Made by a program: the position numbers and the translations under genes | NCBI GenBank assembly: GCA_024196135.1 | Contig: JAMQCK010000999.1 | Coordinates: 1-13,178, forward strand | Direction of reading: 5' to 3' | Length of the DNA: 13,178 bases | Source of the DNA: Pleurotus ostreatus/Saccharomyces cerevisiae fusant | Taxonomy: Eukaryota > Opisthokonta | Notes under the pieces: generated by a model | The model's input: the letters and a program-made list of their open reading frames with translations, nothing else | What the model was told of the DNA's origin: nothing | Databases searched by the model: none | In this document: in pieces, positions 1-9,429 of the stretch | Numbering within the stretch: the first letter of the stretch is position 1 | How the letters are laid out: every line of letters starts with the position of its first letter

Positions 1-215
1 GGCTTATCCGGCATAGGGGACTGGACGTGTCGCAGAAGCGGAGGCTCCTTCGCGTTGAGCTTGGTGGGAGAAGGAACCGGCGACTTGGGCGGCGCAGGGA
101 TCGGGCTCGCAGGCGGAGGCGGCGGCTCAGTGTTGACAGTTGGTGGCGCGGCCTGAGCTGCTGCCTTCTGCTGGGCTCTCGCTTTCTTCGCTTTCGACTT
201 GTTCTTGGATACCAT
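1..215 (-). CDS. N-terminal part of an unrecognised Lys/Ala- and Pro-rich protein (cut by the window edge)
   Basis: The frame reads 71 codons from an ATG at 215-213 to the left edge without a stop. The first about 20 residues are rich in Lys, Ala and Gln (MVSKNKSKAKKARAQQKAAA); after that the chain is Pro/Ser/Thr-rich with a run of five prolines. An in-frame stop (TGA) lies upstream at 302-300 with no ATG between, so 215 is the only upstream-most start in this frame. The context has G at +4 but T at -3, so it is not an ideal start. Basic then Pro-rich composition suggests a disordered N-terminus, perhaps with a nuclear or nucleolar signal, but no domain is visible and the function cannot be named. 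Introns or the true extent lie outside the window. Confidence 0.5.
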   Translation of the reverse strand, partial: MVSKNKSKAKKARAQQKAAAQAAPPTVNTEPPPPPASPIPAPPKSPVPSPTKLNAKEPPLLRHVQSPMPDK

Positions 216-1299
216 GGATCTCCAGGCGTCAAGCAGACGGTGCAGGAGATGCGGTGACTTGGAAAGCGCCGTCGCAGGCTCAAGTGAAGGAGTGTGTGAT
301 CAATGTGGGCAATGTGAGACGATAGAGAGATTCGCAAGCAATGAGAGGGTGTTCTGGGGAAGCCGGCGACGCGACGCTCGTCGAAGTCAAGTGCAAGTTC
401 GAGGCGCAAGCGCGCGTCTATTGCTGATCACGCGTCCAAAATGATGCTCGCGTGGCTGCGAGCAACACCTTCCCAAAATGGACAATTCCATTGTTTCCTC
501 CCGCCACCACCTCCAGGATTTATGGCAACGATATCGCAACTACCACACTTGCGCTTCATTGCAAGCTCCGTACAGCAACTTTGAGCGCTAGCGACTCTGC
601 ATGATGAGTTTATGGAGGGAACACCCACCCTTCGCCCTGCCCAGACTGAATGCTAGGCAATCGCTTGCTTGTCTCCTTCTCCGAAACCTGTCATCCAAAA
701 ATCAGGCTCTCCTACTCTTTCCATCGATTGACCTACCTCGCGCACCCTCCCGAGAATTTTTGCGCGATTCAAAAGCTGCTCTTTCGCTCTCCAAAATTTA
801 TCGCCAACATCGTCTCCGCATAATCTGTGTCCCTCCCGATCCTGATATCCTCAGGTGCGGACTGCCTTCTTTTCTCTATCCTCAACAGCATCTTGTTTCA
901 TAATGCTCTTCGGCTCTTCTCATCTTCATCGGTGCGTGCCACGCGGGGATATGTGCCACCCGTATAATGCTCACGCTTCTCGCTGGAAGTTTACAGAAGG
1001 GTTAGGCACAATATCCAGTCGCATGTGCTGGGACTGCCGATGACAAAGACGTCGAAGGGGGTCCTGAAATTCATCGCGCGGGGATTGTAGCGTGTGATTA
1101 TATGCTGGTTGCGACGTACCCGCAACCCTTCGACATTGTCTACATCCTATGTCGACAGTACGCCTCCGCCATGACTATACGCCATCGTTCGGATTGTATC
1201 GTTGTAACATTCTTCTGACTTGGGCATGCACATGGCACCTTCATGTACACAGCATATACTGTACCGTACCGAAAAATACATTACCATCCCCCTTGCCAC
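216..1299. other. Intergenic stretch, no supported gene
   Basis: About 1.1 kb between the start of the left-edge gene and the 3' end of the next minus-strand gene. It should contain the left-edge gene's promoter and 5' leader. Open frames at 601-903 and elsewhere show no family resemblance, biased composition or convincing splice pattern. The stretch around 660-930 is pyrimidine-rich on the plus strand. I see no RNA gene or repeat. Confidence 0.5.
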
Positions 1300-1911
1300 C
1301 TATTGAAACTGCCTGAAGAACCTCCCAATATCCCCATCCACTTCCTCTGGCAACAAAGTCGTGTAACCCTCCGCCCACAAAAGGATCCTCGCTATTAACC
1401 GCTGCCTCGGCGTCCCGAACTTGCATCGATCCAGCAAGTGGCGCCCCCGCGTGCCCCAAGCGCGCCCGTGGCGATCCGCGACGGGGTAGGGTATGCGAAA
1501 GACCAGAACATCGCGAAATTCGCGTTGCTGCAGGTAGGGTAGACAGGCGAGCTCTGCGGTGGGTGGTGGCGTTGCCATATTGTCTGCGTCGCTGGGCGTG
1601 TCGGGTGGCGGCTGGATTGAAGTGTCCAGCGGCGGTGGTGCCTTGCGTCGCAGCCGTTGAAGGCCGCGAGGACGTGGCTTGGTAGGTGTAGGTGGCCGTG
1701 ATGAGCTCGACGACGCTACCAGCAAGCTCGATGAAGCCACAGGCTCGCACTCCGAGCCCGCGGAAGATGCCGACGGAGTGTGGCAACACGGGTCGCGCGC
1801 CACAATGGCATTATGCGATGGCGAAGGTGAGGGGCTTTCCGGAGAGCAGCCAGTGCTGAGCTGATAGAGAATCGTGCTGAACAGCAACAACTCGGGGAAG
1901 GTCCTCTGCAT
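1300..1911 (-). CDS. Unrecognised protein of about 203 residues
   Basis: An uninterrupted frame runs from an ATG at 1911-1909, with A at -3, to a stop at 1302-1300. The N-terminus is mildly hydrophobic (FPELLLFSTILYQL), residues about 25-115 are a Ser/Pro/Thr-rich low-complexity linker with a basic patch, and the last about 80 residues look folded, with mixed hydrophobic and charged residues ending in EEVDGDIGRFFRQFQ. I do not recognise the family. A second model is possible: ATG at 2007-2005, six codons to 1990, an intron 1989-1915 (GTGCGT...GCGCAG) and joining in frame three bases before the 1911 ATG, which would add seven residues. Two CACGTG boxes lie about 220-240 nt upstream of the 1911 ATG. 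Composition of the C-terminal part and frame length favour a real gene, but homology evidence is missing. Confidence 0.5.
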   Translation of the reverse strand: MQRTFPELLLFSTILYQLSTGCSPESPSPSPSHNAIVARDPCCHTPSASSAGSECEPVASSSLLVASSSSSRPPTPTKPRPRGLQRLRRKAPPPLDTSIQPPPDTPSDADNMATPPPTAELACLPYLQQREFRDVLVFRIPYPVADRHGRAWGTRGRHLLDRCKFGTPRQRLIARILLWAEGYTTLLPEEVDGDIGRFFRQFQ

Positions 1912-2368
1912 GGTCTGCGCAAAGGTGTGAGTGGCGCGGTTTGACAGCGGGCGTCAAGTTCGTAGTCTCCATGACGATCTCTCACGCACCGTGACGGTGA
2001 CACTCATTGACAAGTGAACAGGGACGCGGTAGGAAGCGACACGGAAAGCAGGACTGTGGACCCAGGTCAGAAGGTGATCGGCACAGAACAAGGGGCAAAG
2101 TGGCCCGCGCACGCCACTTCAACCTCCTTCACGTGATACAGTCACGTGTGTTTTTGGCCAACGAGGTGATGAACCGATCTTAGCTCATATGCAAGGAAAG
2201 CGTGATTTATAGCATCCAAGGCTCTATGTAGAACCTATAATTCAGCGATACTGCGCCTCTACTTGGCTGAGAGGAAGGGGCGATAGCTGCTCTACTGCCG
2301 GGTTCAATCTGCGTGACAATGTGACACCCATCACCAGCAAACCATCGCGATTCGACGATGAATTCTTT
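1912..2368. other. Intergenic stretch between BioF-like gene and the 1300-1911 gene
   Basis: This holds the 3' end of the BioF-like transcript and the presumed promoter of the downstream minus-strand gene. It contains the optional short first exon (2007-1990) of that gene and the two CACGTG boxes listed separately. No other coding or RNA signal is visible. Confidence 0.5.
2129..2149. promoter_or_regulatory. Pair of CACGTG (E-box) motifs
   Basis: TCACGTGA at 2129-2136 and TCACGTGT at 2142-2149 lie 13 nt apart, start to start. CACGTG is the known target of basic helix-loop-helix factors (Cbf1, Ino2/4, SREBP families). They sit about 220 nt upstream of the minus-strand ATG at 1911. Binding is inferred from the motif only. 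Confidence 0.35.
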
Positions 2369-3907
2369 CTATAATTTACTCCTTGCCTGAGGCCCGTCGT
2401 TCGTCCTTTGCTGTACAGTCAACGCCTTACCCTCTGCTTTCACGGATAAAGCCTTTCCCACCGCCCTCGCCCACTCCACCACCCCATCCACCAAAGCGTC
2501 CAACTCTTCCCGCGTATGCCCCGCCTGCACACATACGCGTACTCGAGACGAGGCTGTCGGTGGCACAATCGGTCGCGCGGATATGGGGCGATAATTCTTG
2601 CCAGAGGGAATCGAGTGTTTCGACTTCTCTTTCGCGAGATACGCGGCCAGAGATCGTGGATGGGACGTTAGGAGGGGGATGATGGGTGATACGAATTGCA
2701 CGGCCGATGAGGATGTCGACCCGGTCAAGTGCGACGGCAAGCTGACGACGTCATCCGGTACTTCCTTCAACTCCGTCTGAAGGCGAGAGACTAGGTAAAG
2801 GCAGGCGGAGCGGAGGTTTGCTGCGAGCTGGTAATTCGGGATCAGCGAGGATGTTGACGTGGCAAACTGTTGGACTCACCCGGTCCGTCGTGCCGTCTTC
2901 CAAAATATCGAGCGCACAATCGCCCGCTACAACCGCCGAGTAAGCAGGTGCGGTCGTGTATATCAATGGTCGCGCATAGTTCAAGAGGTACGACTTGAGA
3001 AGAGGTGGTACGAGAAGGAGCGCTGCATACCATCTCAGCATTCACGCTACCAGTGAAGAAATGAAGACGTACCACCGCTCGCCGCCAGCGCCTTGCCGAA
3101 GGTGTGCAGCTGCGCCAGTACTCGGTCCTCCAATCCCAGTTCTGCAACGCGCCCCAGCCCGCGAGGACCGTACAGACCGGTGGCGTGCGCTTCGTCGACG
3201 ACTAAATGTGCGTTACCGCTTGGAAAAGCTTCCTCTAGCGCGTCTGCCATCTCGACGAGAGGCGCGATGGTTCCATCCATGCTGTACACACTCTCGACGG
3301 CGAGGAAGAGGCTAGACTTCGGTGCAGATGTCGACGTAGATGTCAAGCCGGGGTGCCGCTCCTTCGCTGCTTTCAAGACGGCCTTCAGAGCCTGCACATC
3401 ATTGTGCGCGAATGCATAGCGTTTCGCAACGCGTGCAATGCGCGCGCCGTCGTGTACACTCGCGTGTATGTTCTCGTCGTACACCAGTATGTCCCCCGGC
3501 TGCGGGACGCACGCAAAGAACCCCGCATTCGCGTCGAAGCCAGAGTTGAACAGCAGCGCATCCTTCTTCCCCAGCCCGCTACACTTCCGTGGGTTGAACA
3601 GTCTTACTGCCCTCTCTTCCAGCGCCTGATGCGCCGAACCGTTCACCAGCAACCGCGAGCCTCCCGAGCCCAGGACATCCGGCGCAGCTGCCAGCTTCGA
3701 GAGGAACGCCTCCCGCAGCGCAGGTGACCGCCGCAGAGACAGGTAGTCATTCGAGTTGAAGTCGATCACGTCGGCGGTCGTGGGGGACGACGCTTGGGGA
3801 AGGTGGCGCAGCAGCGATCGCTGCTTGCGCGACTCGAGCGCGCCAGCGAGCTTCGAGGCGAGGGCCGTGTCCCGCAGGAGGGGCGCTGGGCTGGACGTGT
3901 CGCTCAT
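2369..3907 (-). CDS. bioF: BioF-like 8-amino-7-oxononanoate (KAPA) synthase with C-terminal peroxisomal signal
   Basis: Three exons join to 478 residues: 3907-3073, 3022-2880 and 2827-2369, with introns of 50 nt (3072-3023, GTACGT...GCAG) and 52 nt (2879-2828, GTGAGT...CCAG). The family of PLP-dependent alpha-oxoamine synthases condenses an acyl-CoA with an amino acid; BioF joins pimeloyl-CoA and alanine in biotin synthesis. Visible landmarks are FNSNDYLSL (50-58), GSGGSRLLVNG (80-90), NSGFDAN (121-127), IHASVHDG with the PLP-stacking His148, DEAHATG with Asp237 and His240, and HTFGKALAASG with the PLP lysine Lys272 just before intron 1. YARPLIYTT (294-302) follows right after the splice, confirming it. 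The protein ends Ser-Lys-Leu, a PTS1 peroxisome signal, as known for fungal BioF. ALA synthase and serine palmitoyltransferase belong to the same fold family but fit the motifs and the tail less well. Substrate is inferred. Confidence 0.9.
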
Positions 3908-4663
3908 GGGAAAAGGATGGAGGATGTGGGCGCACGGGATGGAGGGGAAGAGACGATCGCGTTCATCATCGCGTTCTGCTCGTCAATGTCTTGGGGATCG
4001 ACTGTTGATCATGCCGCCTTCGGCCGACGCGTGCAGAACCCGTGCGGGGCGGCCTTAAAGCGGCAGGGGCTTGGCATTCAATACGCTGGCTGCAGTCCAG
4101 CAAGCAGATATGGATATCTGGCATACAGATACCTCGAGCAGACGATGGATGCGGAAGACAAGAGCGAAGACACTGTGAGAGCGATCTAGAGCCGCAAGCG
4201 CCTACCTTTCCGTAATCGGGCCGGATATCCGTCGCTACGCCCAAAAGTTCAACTTGCCACAGATCAATCACCTTGCAAACCGCTGAAAGCAAGTCTGACC
4301 AAGATATACCTCAGCGCACGAACTCAGTACTCCCGCGAATAAGTGAATGAATATGCAAACAACAGACACAAAACTATGCACACAAGAAAGCGAAACGGCA
4401 AATAGAGAACAACGACTGCAAAAAGGGATAGCACAAGTATGCAGCCGACAAGAAACGAGCCAAAGGGAACGATGAGCGCCGGTGAGAATGAGTGAGTATA
4501 GATGAACGAGAGATGCCGGTGAGTATGTATATAAGCACATTGATATTTCGTCTCTTCTTCCCCTCCTCCGCCTTCCACATCCCAACCTGCACCACCAGGC
4601 AAGCAACCCCGACGCTTTTCTATAGTCCTTTTCCCGCAACCCCCGTCACCTATCCACACATTC
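3908..4663. other. Intergenic stretch: BioF-like promoter and velvet gene 3' region
   Basis: Both flanking genes are on the minus strand, so the right part should be the velvet 3' UTR and the left part the promoter of the BioF-like gene. No coding model is supported. The only structured element I see is a near-palindrome at 4105-4120 (7-nt arms CAGATAT / ATATCTG around GG), about 200 nt upstream of the BioF-like start, which contains GATA cores on both strands. Confidence 0.45.
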
Positions 4664-7600
4664 TCACTCCGAGATGATATTCCCGATACTGAGCGGGTTA
4701 TTGCTCTTCTTCGCCCTTTCCTCCCGCTCCCTTTCCCTCTCCTCCCTCGGCGCATACCCATCCCGCGTACCCGCGTACCCATCTCTCCCCGACCCAGCGT
4801 ACTCTCTTCCACTTCCGCCTCCACTTCCACTCGCACCAGCACCTGAACCACTCCCTCCATACTCCCTTGCACCGGCATACTCACCCGCCCGATAATCCCT
4901 CGAATAGCGCGAGGGATAGGACTCGCGCGCGTATTCTCCCCGTTCCTCGCCCTCCCTCGCTGCATAGTCTGGCCGCGGCAGATAGTCGCGCGACTCCCTC
5001 TCCCTCCGGATGGGCACCGACGCGTATGCGGCCGGGTACTCCAGCGACTCCCTCCGCAGCGGCGCCAGGCGCACGCTCTCGCTCCCAGAGCCCCCATTCG
5101 CACGCCCGCGGTCCTCTGATGGTCGCGAGGCATCGCCGCTCGACCGCGCAGGATCACCAGCAGCCCGCGAGCCCTCGCCCGCCCTCGGATTCTCCGTCCT
5201 CCCCGCGTCTCCACTCGCCCGCGTCCCTTCATACGGCGGCGCGTACGGTTGGCCAGGATACCCCGGACCCGGCGGATATCCATACCCAGCGCCATACCCC
5301 GGCGCACCGCCCCCGTACGGCGGATATCCTCCCCCAGGATACGGTGCCGGTGCGCCACTCCCGCCAGCGTACGGCGGAGCACCATTATACGGCGGCGCCC
5401 CACCGTTGGTATACGGAGGTGCAGCTGAGGAGCCCGGCGGATACGATGCACTGCCTGGCGCCGGCGGATAGGACGCGCCGCTAGGACCTGGCGGAGGGTA
5501 GCTTGCGCTTCCTGCGTATGGCGCTGGGTTATAGCCGCCCGGGTAGGGTGCACTTGGGCCTGGCGGGTAGGGCGCGCCGCCTGCGTATCCATATCCAGCA
5601 CCAGGCGGGTACGGCGAACCGCTCCCATACGCATAACCCCCGCCAGGATACGGCGCCGGATAGCCAGACGCGCCAGGTCCTGTAGGTGGTCCTGGAGGAT
5701 ACGATGTGTTACCAGGCGGATAGCTCGCGTTGCCGGGCGGCGCAGGTGCGTAGTAAGGGCCGCCAGAGGCAGGCGGCGCACCGTAAGGAGGACCGTTGTA
5801 GGGCGGGTAGCCATATTGTTGCGGGTAAGGCGGATACCCCGGCGTCCCCGGCGAGGGTTGTGCAGCGGGCGGCTGCACGGGCGAAACGTGCGCGCTCGTG
5901 GGCGACGGCTGCGCGACCGCGCCCGAGGAATGAGCCACCGTGCTTGACGGCCGAGCGGTATTACCTGGAGGGTGGGCACCCGAGCCCGTCGCATGCGCCA
6001 TCCCCGACGATTGTTGTGCGGGCGGCAGATGGGCAGACGCCGCGCCAGGAGGTGATGCCTGCGCAGGAGGCGGTGCGCCGTATGCCCATCCCTCGGGCCC
6101 TGGAGGGTAGCCGTAATGACTGCTGTATCTAGGCGGCGGCGCCTGTGCGTATCCGTAGCTCCTTTGCGGGCTTCCTGGACGAGGGGGCGGCCCCGCCATA
6201 CCGGACGGCGTCGGCGTAGTTGCTGCACCTGTCGGCGCAGCGGCAGCAGGTCCGGTCAGGCCAGAGGACGCGCCTGTAGGAGAAGACGCTATGGGCACGG
6301 TGCCCCCTGGTGGTGCTGACGGTCCCGCGCCATCATCGTAGAAGCCGTAGCCATTATCGTATCGCGGGACATACGGCGCGTGATGTCCATAATCGTACTG
6401 TCCGCCGTACGGTCCATATGGAGGGTAATGACCAGGCGCAGACGGCGGCGCATGATGCACAGGAGGAGGCCCCGCATGTCCAGGCGGCGGCGGCCCTCCA
6501 GGCCCAGAAAGCGGCGGCGGGAGCCCATGATGAGATGGTGGCGGCCCCTGGTGGTGTTGAGGCGGCGGTACCGAGTGATGCTGTGAACTTCGCCTGCCAG
6601 GCGATGGCGTTCGCAGAGGCGATGGGGGTGCATCATTCTGCGATGCTCCGGGCGGCGGGGGAATCAAAGGGCCCATCGGACCGCTGAGGGAGCCGCCCCC
6701 TCCCCCGTTTGTCAGCGCAGGGTCGATGGCGTCAGAGACCGTGGGCACGGGCAGCGTCGAAGGTAGCACAGGGACGGGTAATGTTGGAACCTCTGGAACT
6801 GGGACGGGAGCAGCGGACGGACGGCCGTCATTCCAGGTATCCGTTCGCGAACGTTTGCGCTTCGGTTCTTGTTCCTCGTCATCGTCGACGGCAGGCACAT
6901 ATGCACGCGCTGGCGGAGGGACGTCTATAGTGTTTGTGGGGGCTCGCTTGCGTACACGGATATCCTTGCGAATGCGTATTTTGATGCCCTGGTCGGCGAG
7001 GGAACAAGATAGAGGCGTGGACTCTGTGGAAGTGGCGAGGCGGGTGATCGAAGAGTGGTGTGTCGCGTCATGGAAGAAGTACGAAATGAGGAGCAAAGCG
7101 GACATCAGCAAGGAAAGTACACGGCCAGGCCGAGGACGCACCCTCCATGCCGGGGAATTTCTTCGCGGTGTACACATAGAATGGTGTGCTGTATATTGAC
7201 TTGCAATGCCGAACATTGTTCCTGAGCATACCAGTCAGTTTGATGGCGCAGCTGAGGGCACAAAAGACGCACCCCACGACCTCGTACAAGCTGAGTTTGA
7301 GGCGGTAGCTGCCCTCGGTGCGTACACTCAGGTCGGGGAAGACGAAGAAGCCTGCGTCTTCGTTGTCGTTCATGGGGTCTTTGAGGTGGTACAGGGATGA
7401 TACAACAGAGCCAGTGGTACAACGCGTCCGTCCATCCTGAGATAAAGTAAGCATATGCGTCGAGAAAGGCGCATATGTGCGGACGCACCTTCAGCCAATG
7501 TAACTCAGTGTCGTCGTCAGGCTTCGCGAGGCTTGCGAACATGAAGTAGTATGGGTTCTGCAGGAAGGACTGCGCGTATGCGTCGTCTTCAGCGTCTCCC

Positions 7601-7874
7601 CCGCCACTGGTTGAAGGCTCCACGGCGCGGTTTTTGCGGCTGGGGTCGATAACCCTCAGCTGGACGATAGGCGGTGGATCGATCGGGCGGCGGTCAGCTG
7701 CTCGGTGTCGGTCAGCTCGTGCTTCCAGCTCATCGTCGCTGTCGACGCACCCTTGCCGCCGACGCCGCACATGCGCGCCTGCTTCGGCTCCTGGCGCATG
7801 ACGAGGTCGTACTCTCTGTCCGGTGGCGCAGCGGAGGCATGGTTCGCGGGTCGGTGGGGGAGGTTCGAGTACAT
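4664..7874 (-). CDS. Velvet-domain transcription regulator (VosA-like) with very long Pro/Gly/Tyr-rich tail
   Basis: Five exons join to about 978 residues: 7874-7751, 7697-7489, 7436-7273, 7221-7142 and 7023-4664; the introns are 53, 52, 51 and 118 nt. The velvet DNA-binding and dimerisation domain covers about residues 22-216. Its landmarks in order are YDLVMRQEPKQARMCG, ADRRPIDPPPIVQL, NPYYFMFASL, GSVVSSLYHLKD, DAGFFVFPDLSVRTEGSYRL, CKSIYSTPFYVYTAKKFPGM and ESTPLSCSLADQGIKIRIRK. Each splice joins these motifs exactly. Velvet factors control development, sporulation and secondary metabolism in fungi as homo- or heterodimers in the nucleus. PPPIVQL, NPYYFM and the absence of a long insertion resemble VosA more than VelB, but the subtype is not settled, so no symbol is given. 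A basic PKRKRSR (246-252) is a likely nuclear signal. About 760 residues follow, rich in YPPG/GYP units, then Arg/Glu-rich, ending NNPLSIGNIISE. The start is uncertain: ATG 8128 with a splice 8051-7960 would give 1032 residues. Confidence 0.9.
4900..6660 (-). repeat. Degenerate Pro/Gly/Tyr coding repeat in the velvet tail
   Basis: Within the last velvet exon, codons for short units such as YPPG, GYP, APPY and PPGPS recur irregularly over more than 1.5 kb, densest between about 5230 and 5830. They are imperfect in spacing and sequence, so this is low-complexity protein repeat rather than an exact tandem array. The composition produces long shadow frames on both strands. Confidence 0.6.
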
Positions 7875-8173
7875 GCGCGGCGCGGTCAGCGGGGGAGCCA
7901 ACGGGAGGAACACAGCGGCGGCGCGGCGCGGGACCGGCACCCGTGATGGTCGCGTACCGCTGCCTGGGTCGTCCGCGCCCAAGGGTATGGGTCGCCCAGC
8001 CCGGCACCCGCCGCGCTTGCCACCGCCAGAGACGGCGAAGGGGACACTCACAGTATATTTGGGGGGGCGTGGTACCCGCCCGCCATCGCGGCTGCCGCCG
8101 TCGGCGCTCCTGCGCCCGCCGCTGCCATCGCTGTCGGGGTCAACGACGAGAGCGCGCAGGTTTGGAGGATTAC

Positions 8174-8235
8174 GCCACGTGCGGCCCGCTCCCTCGGATC
8201 GCGCCAAGCACCGATTGCCCGGTGCCGCACGTGGC
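8174..8235. repeat. 12-nt perfect inverted repeat, each arm with a CACGTG box
   Basis: GCCACGTGCGGC at 8174-8185 and its exact reverse complement GCCGCACGTGGC at 8224-8235 are separated by 38 nt. The similarity continues outward with a two-base gap (TACG on the left, CGTA on the right). Each arm contains CACGTG, a basic helix-loop-helix target. It lies 300-360 nt upstream of the velvet ATG at 7874, or just upstream of the alternative ATG at 8128, so a regulatory role for the velvet gene is plausible but inferred. Confidence 0.5.
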
Positions 8236-9246
8236 CCGTAGCATTCGCTTTTCCTTTCCTGGACGTACGCCACAATTGGCAGGCAGGCGCCAGCACCGGC
8301 AACCCCCGCCTGCCTCCCGCAAAGACAAAAGCACCGCGCCGGCGCCGAGACCCTGCACCCATTCCCAGCACCCGGGCGCGCGGCCTGCACGCCCGTTTAC
8401 GGCAACTCGAGGGCACAGTCCGCGTACCGCTGCCCCGGATATTGGGCCGTACCTGAGTTCAGAGCCTCCAGGATAAGGTTGGACGTCTCTTGATTATCGC
8501 CGCACCATTGACCAGCACAGACGAACTTTCACGGAGGATCGCCAGCTCTACAGCGCCTACGATGGTACAGGAGCTGTCCGGCGCGCCCTTCCCTGCCATC
8601 GCCATGCGCCTCCCACCTCCCGGGCATCCATTTTCCGCGGACATGTGTTGCACTTCTCGAATCCCGAGTCCTGCAGATTTTGGTCATTGCCCCTTCTACC
8701 ATTCAGTCCCGCCCCCCTTCCAATTTCCGCCTCGCCAAGGATAGCCTACCTAGCGCAGGGGCGAGTTGCATCGTGCATGCAAGAGTATTCCGAGCCTCAG
8801 CGTCCTGTCACCCCCGAACGCCAGCCGTCGAGCGGCCTTTAGTCGCGCAATGAACAACGCACTGCAACGGTGGCTGAAAGTACGCGCTATGAACGCGTGA
8901 CGCAAGGCCCTCGATTACGACGGCGCTGGTCCGCTGACAAGGGCACGATACAGTTCACTGATACTAGTGCCGGCTCGAGCAAGGTTCCGTGCAGCAGCAA
9001 GCGATGAATCTTGCATTTATGAGATTGCGCGGCGGGCGTCTTTGTCCCAGAAAGCCGCTTTGGAGCCAGTAGCGTCGGCGCCTTTCACTGGGAAAGTGAC
9101 GTGTAAGATACTCGGCTGGGCAGTTCCTTTACTAGCTTGCAGTCAATACGCGCAGCTTTCATGAGAGGCGGTGGTAGTAAATTCATCGAGATATGGAGCG
9201 CGATGATGTACGATAGGCTGTGACGCAACCGTGACCGAAGTTCAAC

Positions 9247-9429
9247 ATGAGCTCGGCAGACTCCGCGCGTCCACGGCTAAAGCCGAGAGCGGAGGCGTCA
9301 GAACGCAAAGCCAAACACTGGAGTTTGTCCTCGACTACCATATTCGCAGCGCCTTGCGCGCTCGGTACTGTCTCTCTTTTGTGTGGTTTCGCTCTAATCC
9401 TGCTGCAAACTAGTATATCTGGCGACTAG
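9247..9429 (+). CDS. Possible small single-pass membrane protein or upstream ORF (60 residues)
   Basis: A 60-codon frame starts with ATG in a good context (AAC before the ATG, so A at -3). Residues 1-26 are basic and polar; residues about 29-56 are hydrophobic with Leu, Ile, Ala and Cys, enough for one membrane span, and the chain ends SISGD. The stop lies only 60 nt before the METTL16 ATG, so it could be a separate tiny gene, an upstream ORF in the METTL16 leader, or chance. I recognise no family. Confidence 0.25.
   Translation: MSSADSARPRLKPRAEASERKAKHWSLSSTTIFAAPCALGTVSLLCGFALILLQTSISGD

Noticed and set aside
4867..5484. Plus-strand frames of 150-205 codons over the velvet tail
   Set aside because: They are antisense shadows of strand-symmetric repeat DNA, without start context, splicing or domain evidence.
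4324..6228. 634-codon open frame on the minus strand, Arg-rich
   Set aside because: It overlaps the velvet tail in another frame. Its Arg/Pro/His-rich composition is what the Gly/Pro/Tyr repeat codons give when shifted, and it has no domain.
7656..8390. Single-exon extension of the velvet gene up to 8390
   Set aside because: The frame is open, but the added residues are Cys/Arg/Gly-rich with no family resemblance, and the upstream stretch looks like GC-rich promoter or leader.
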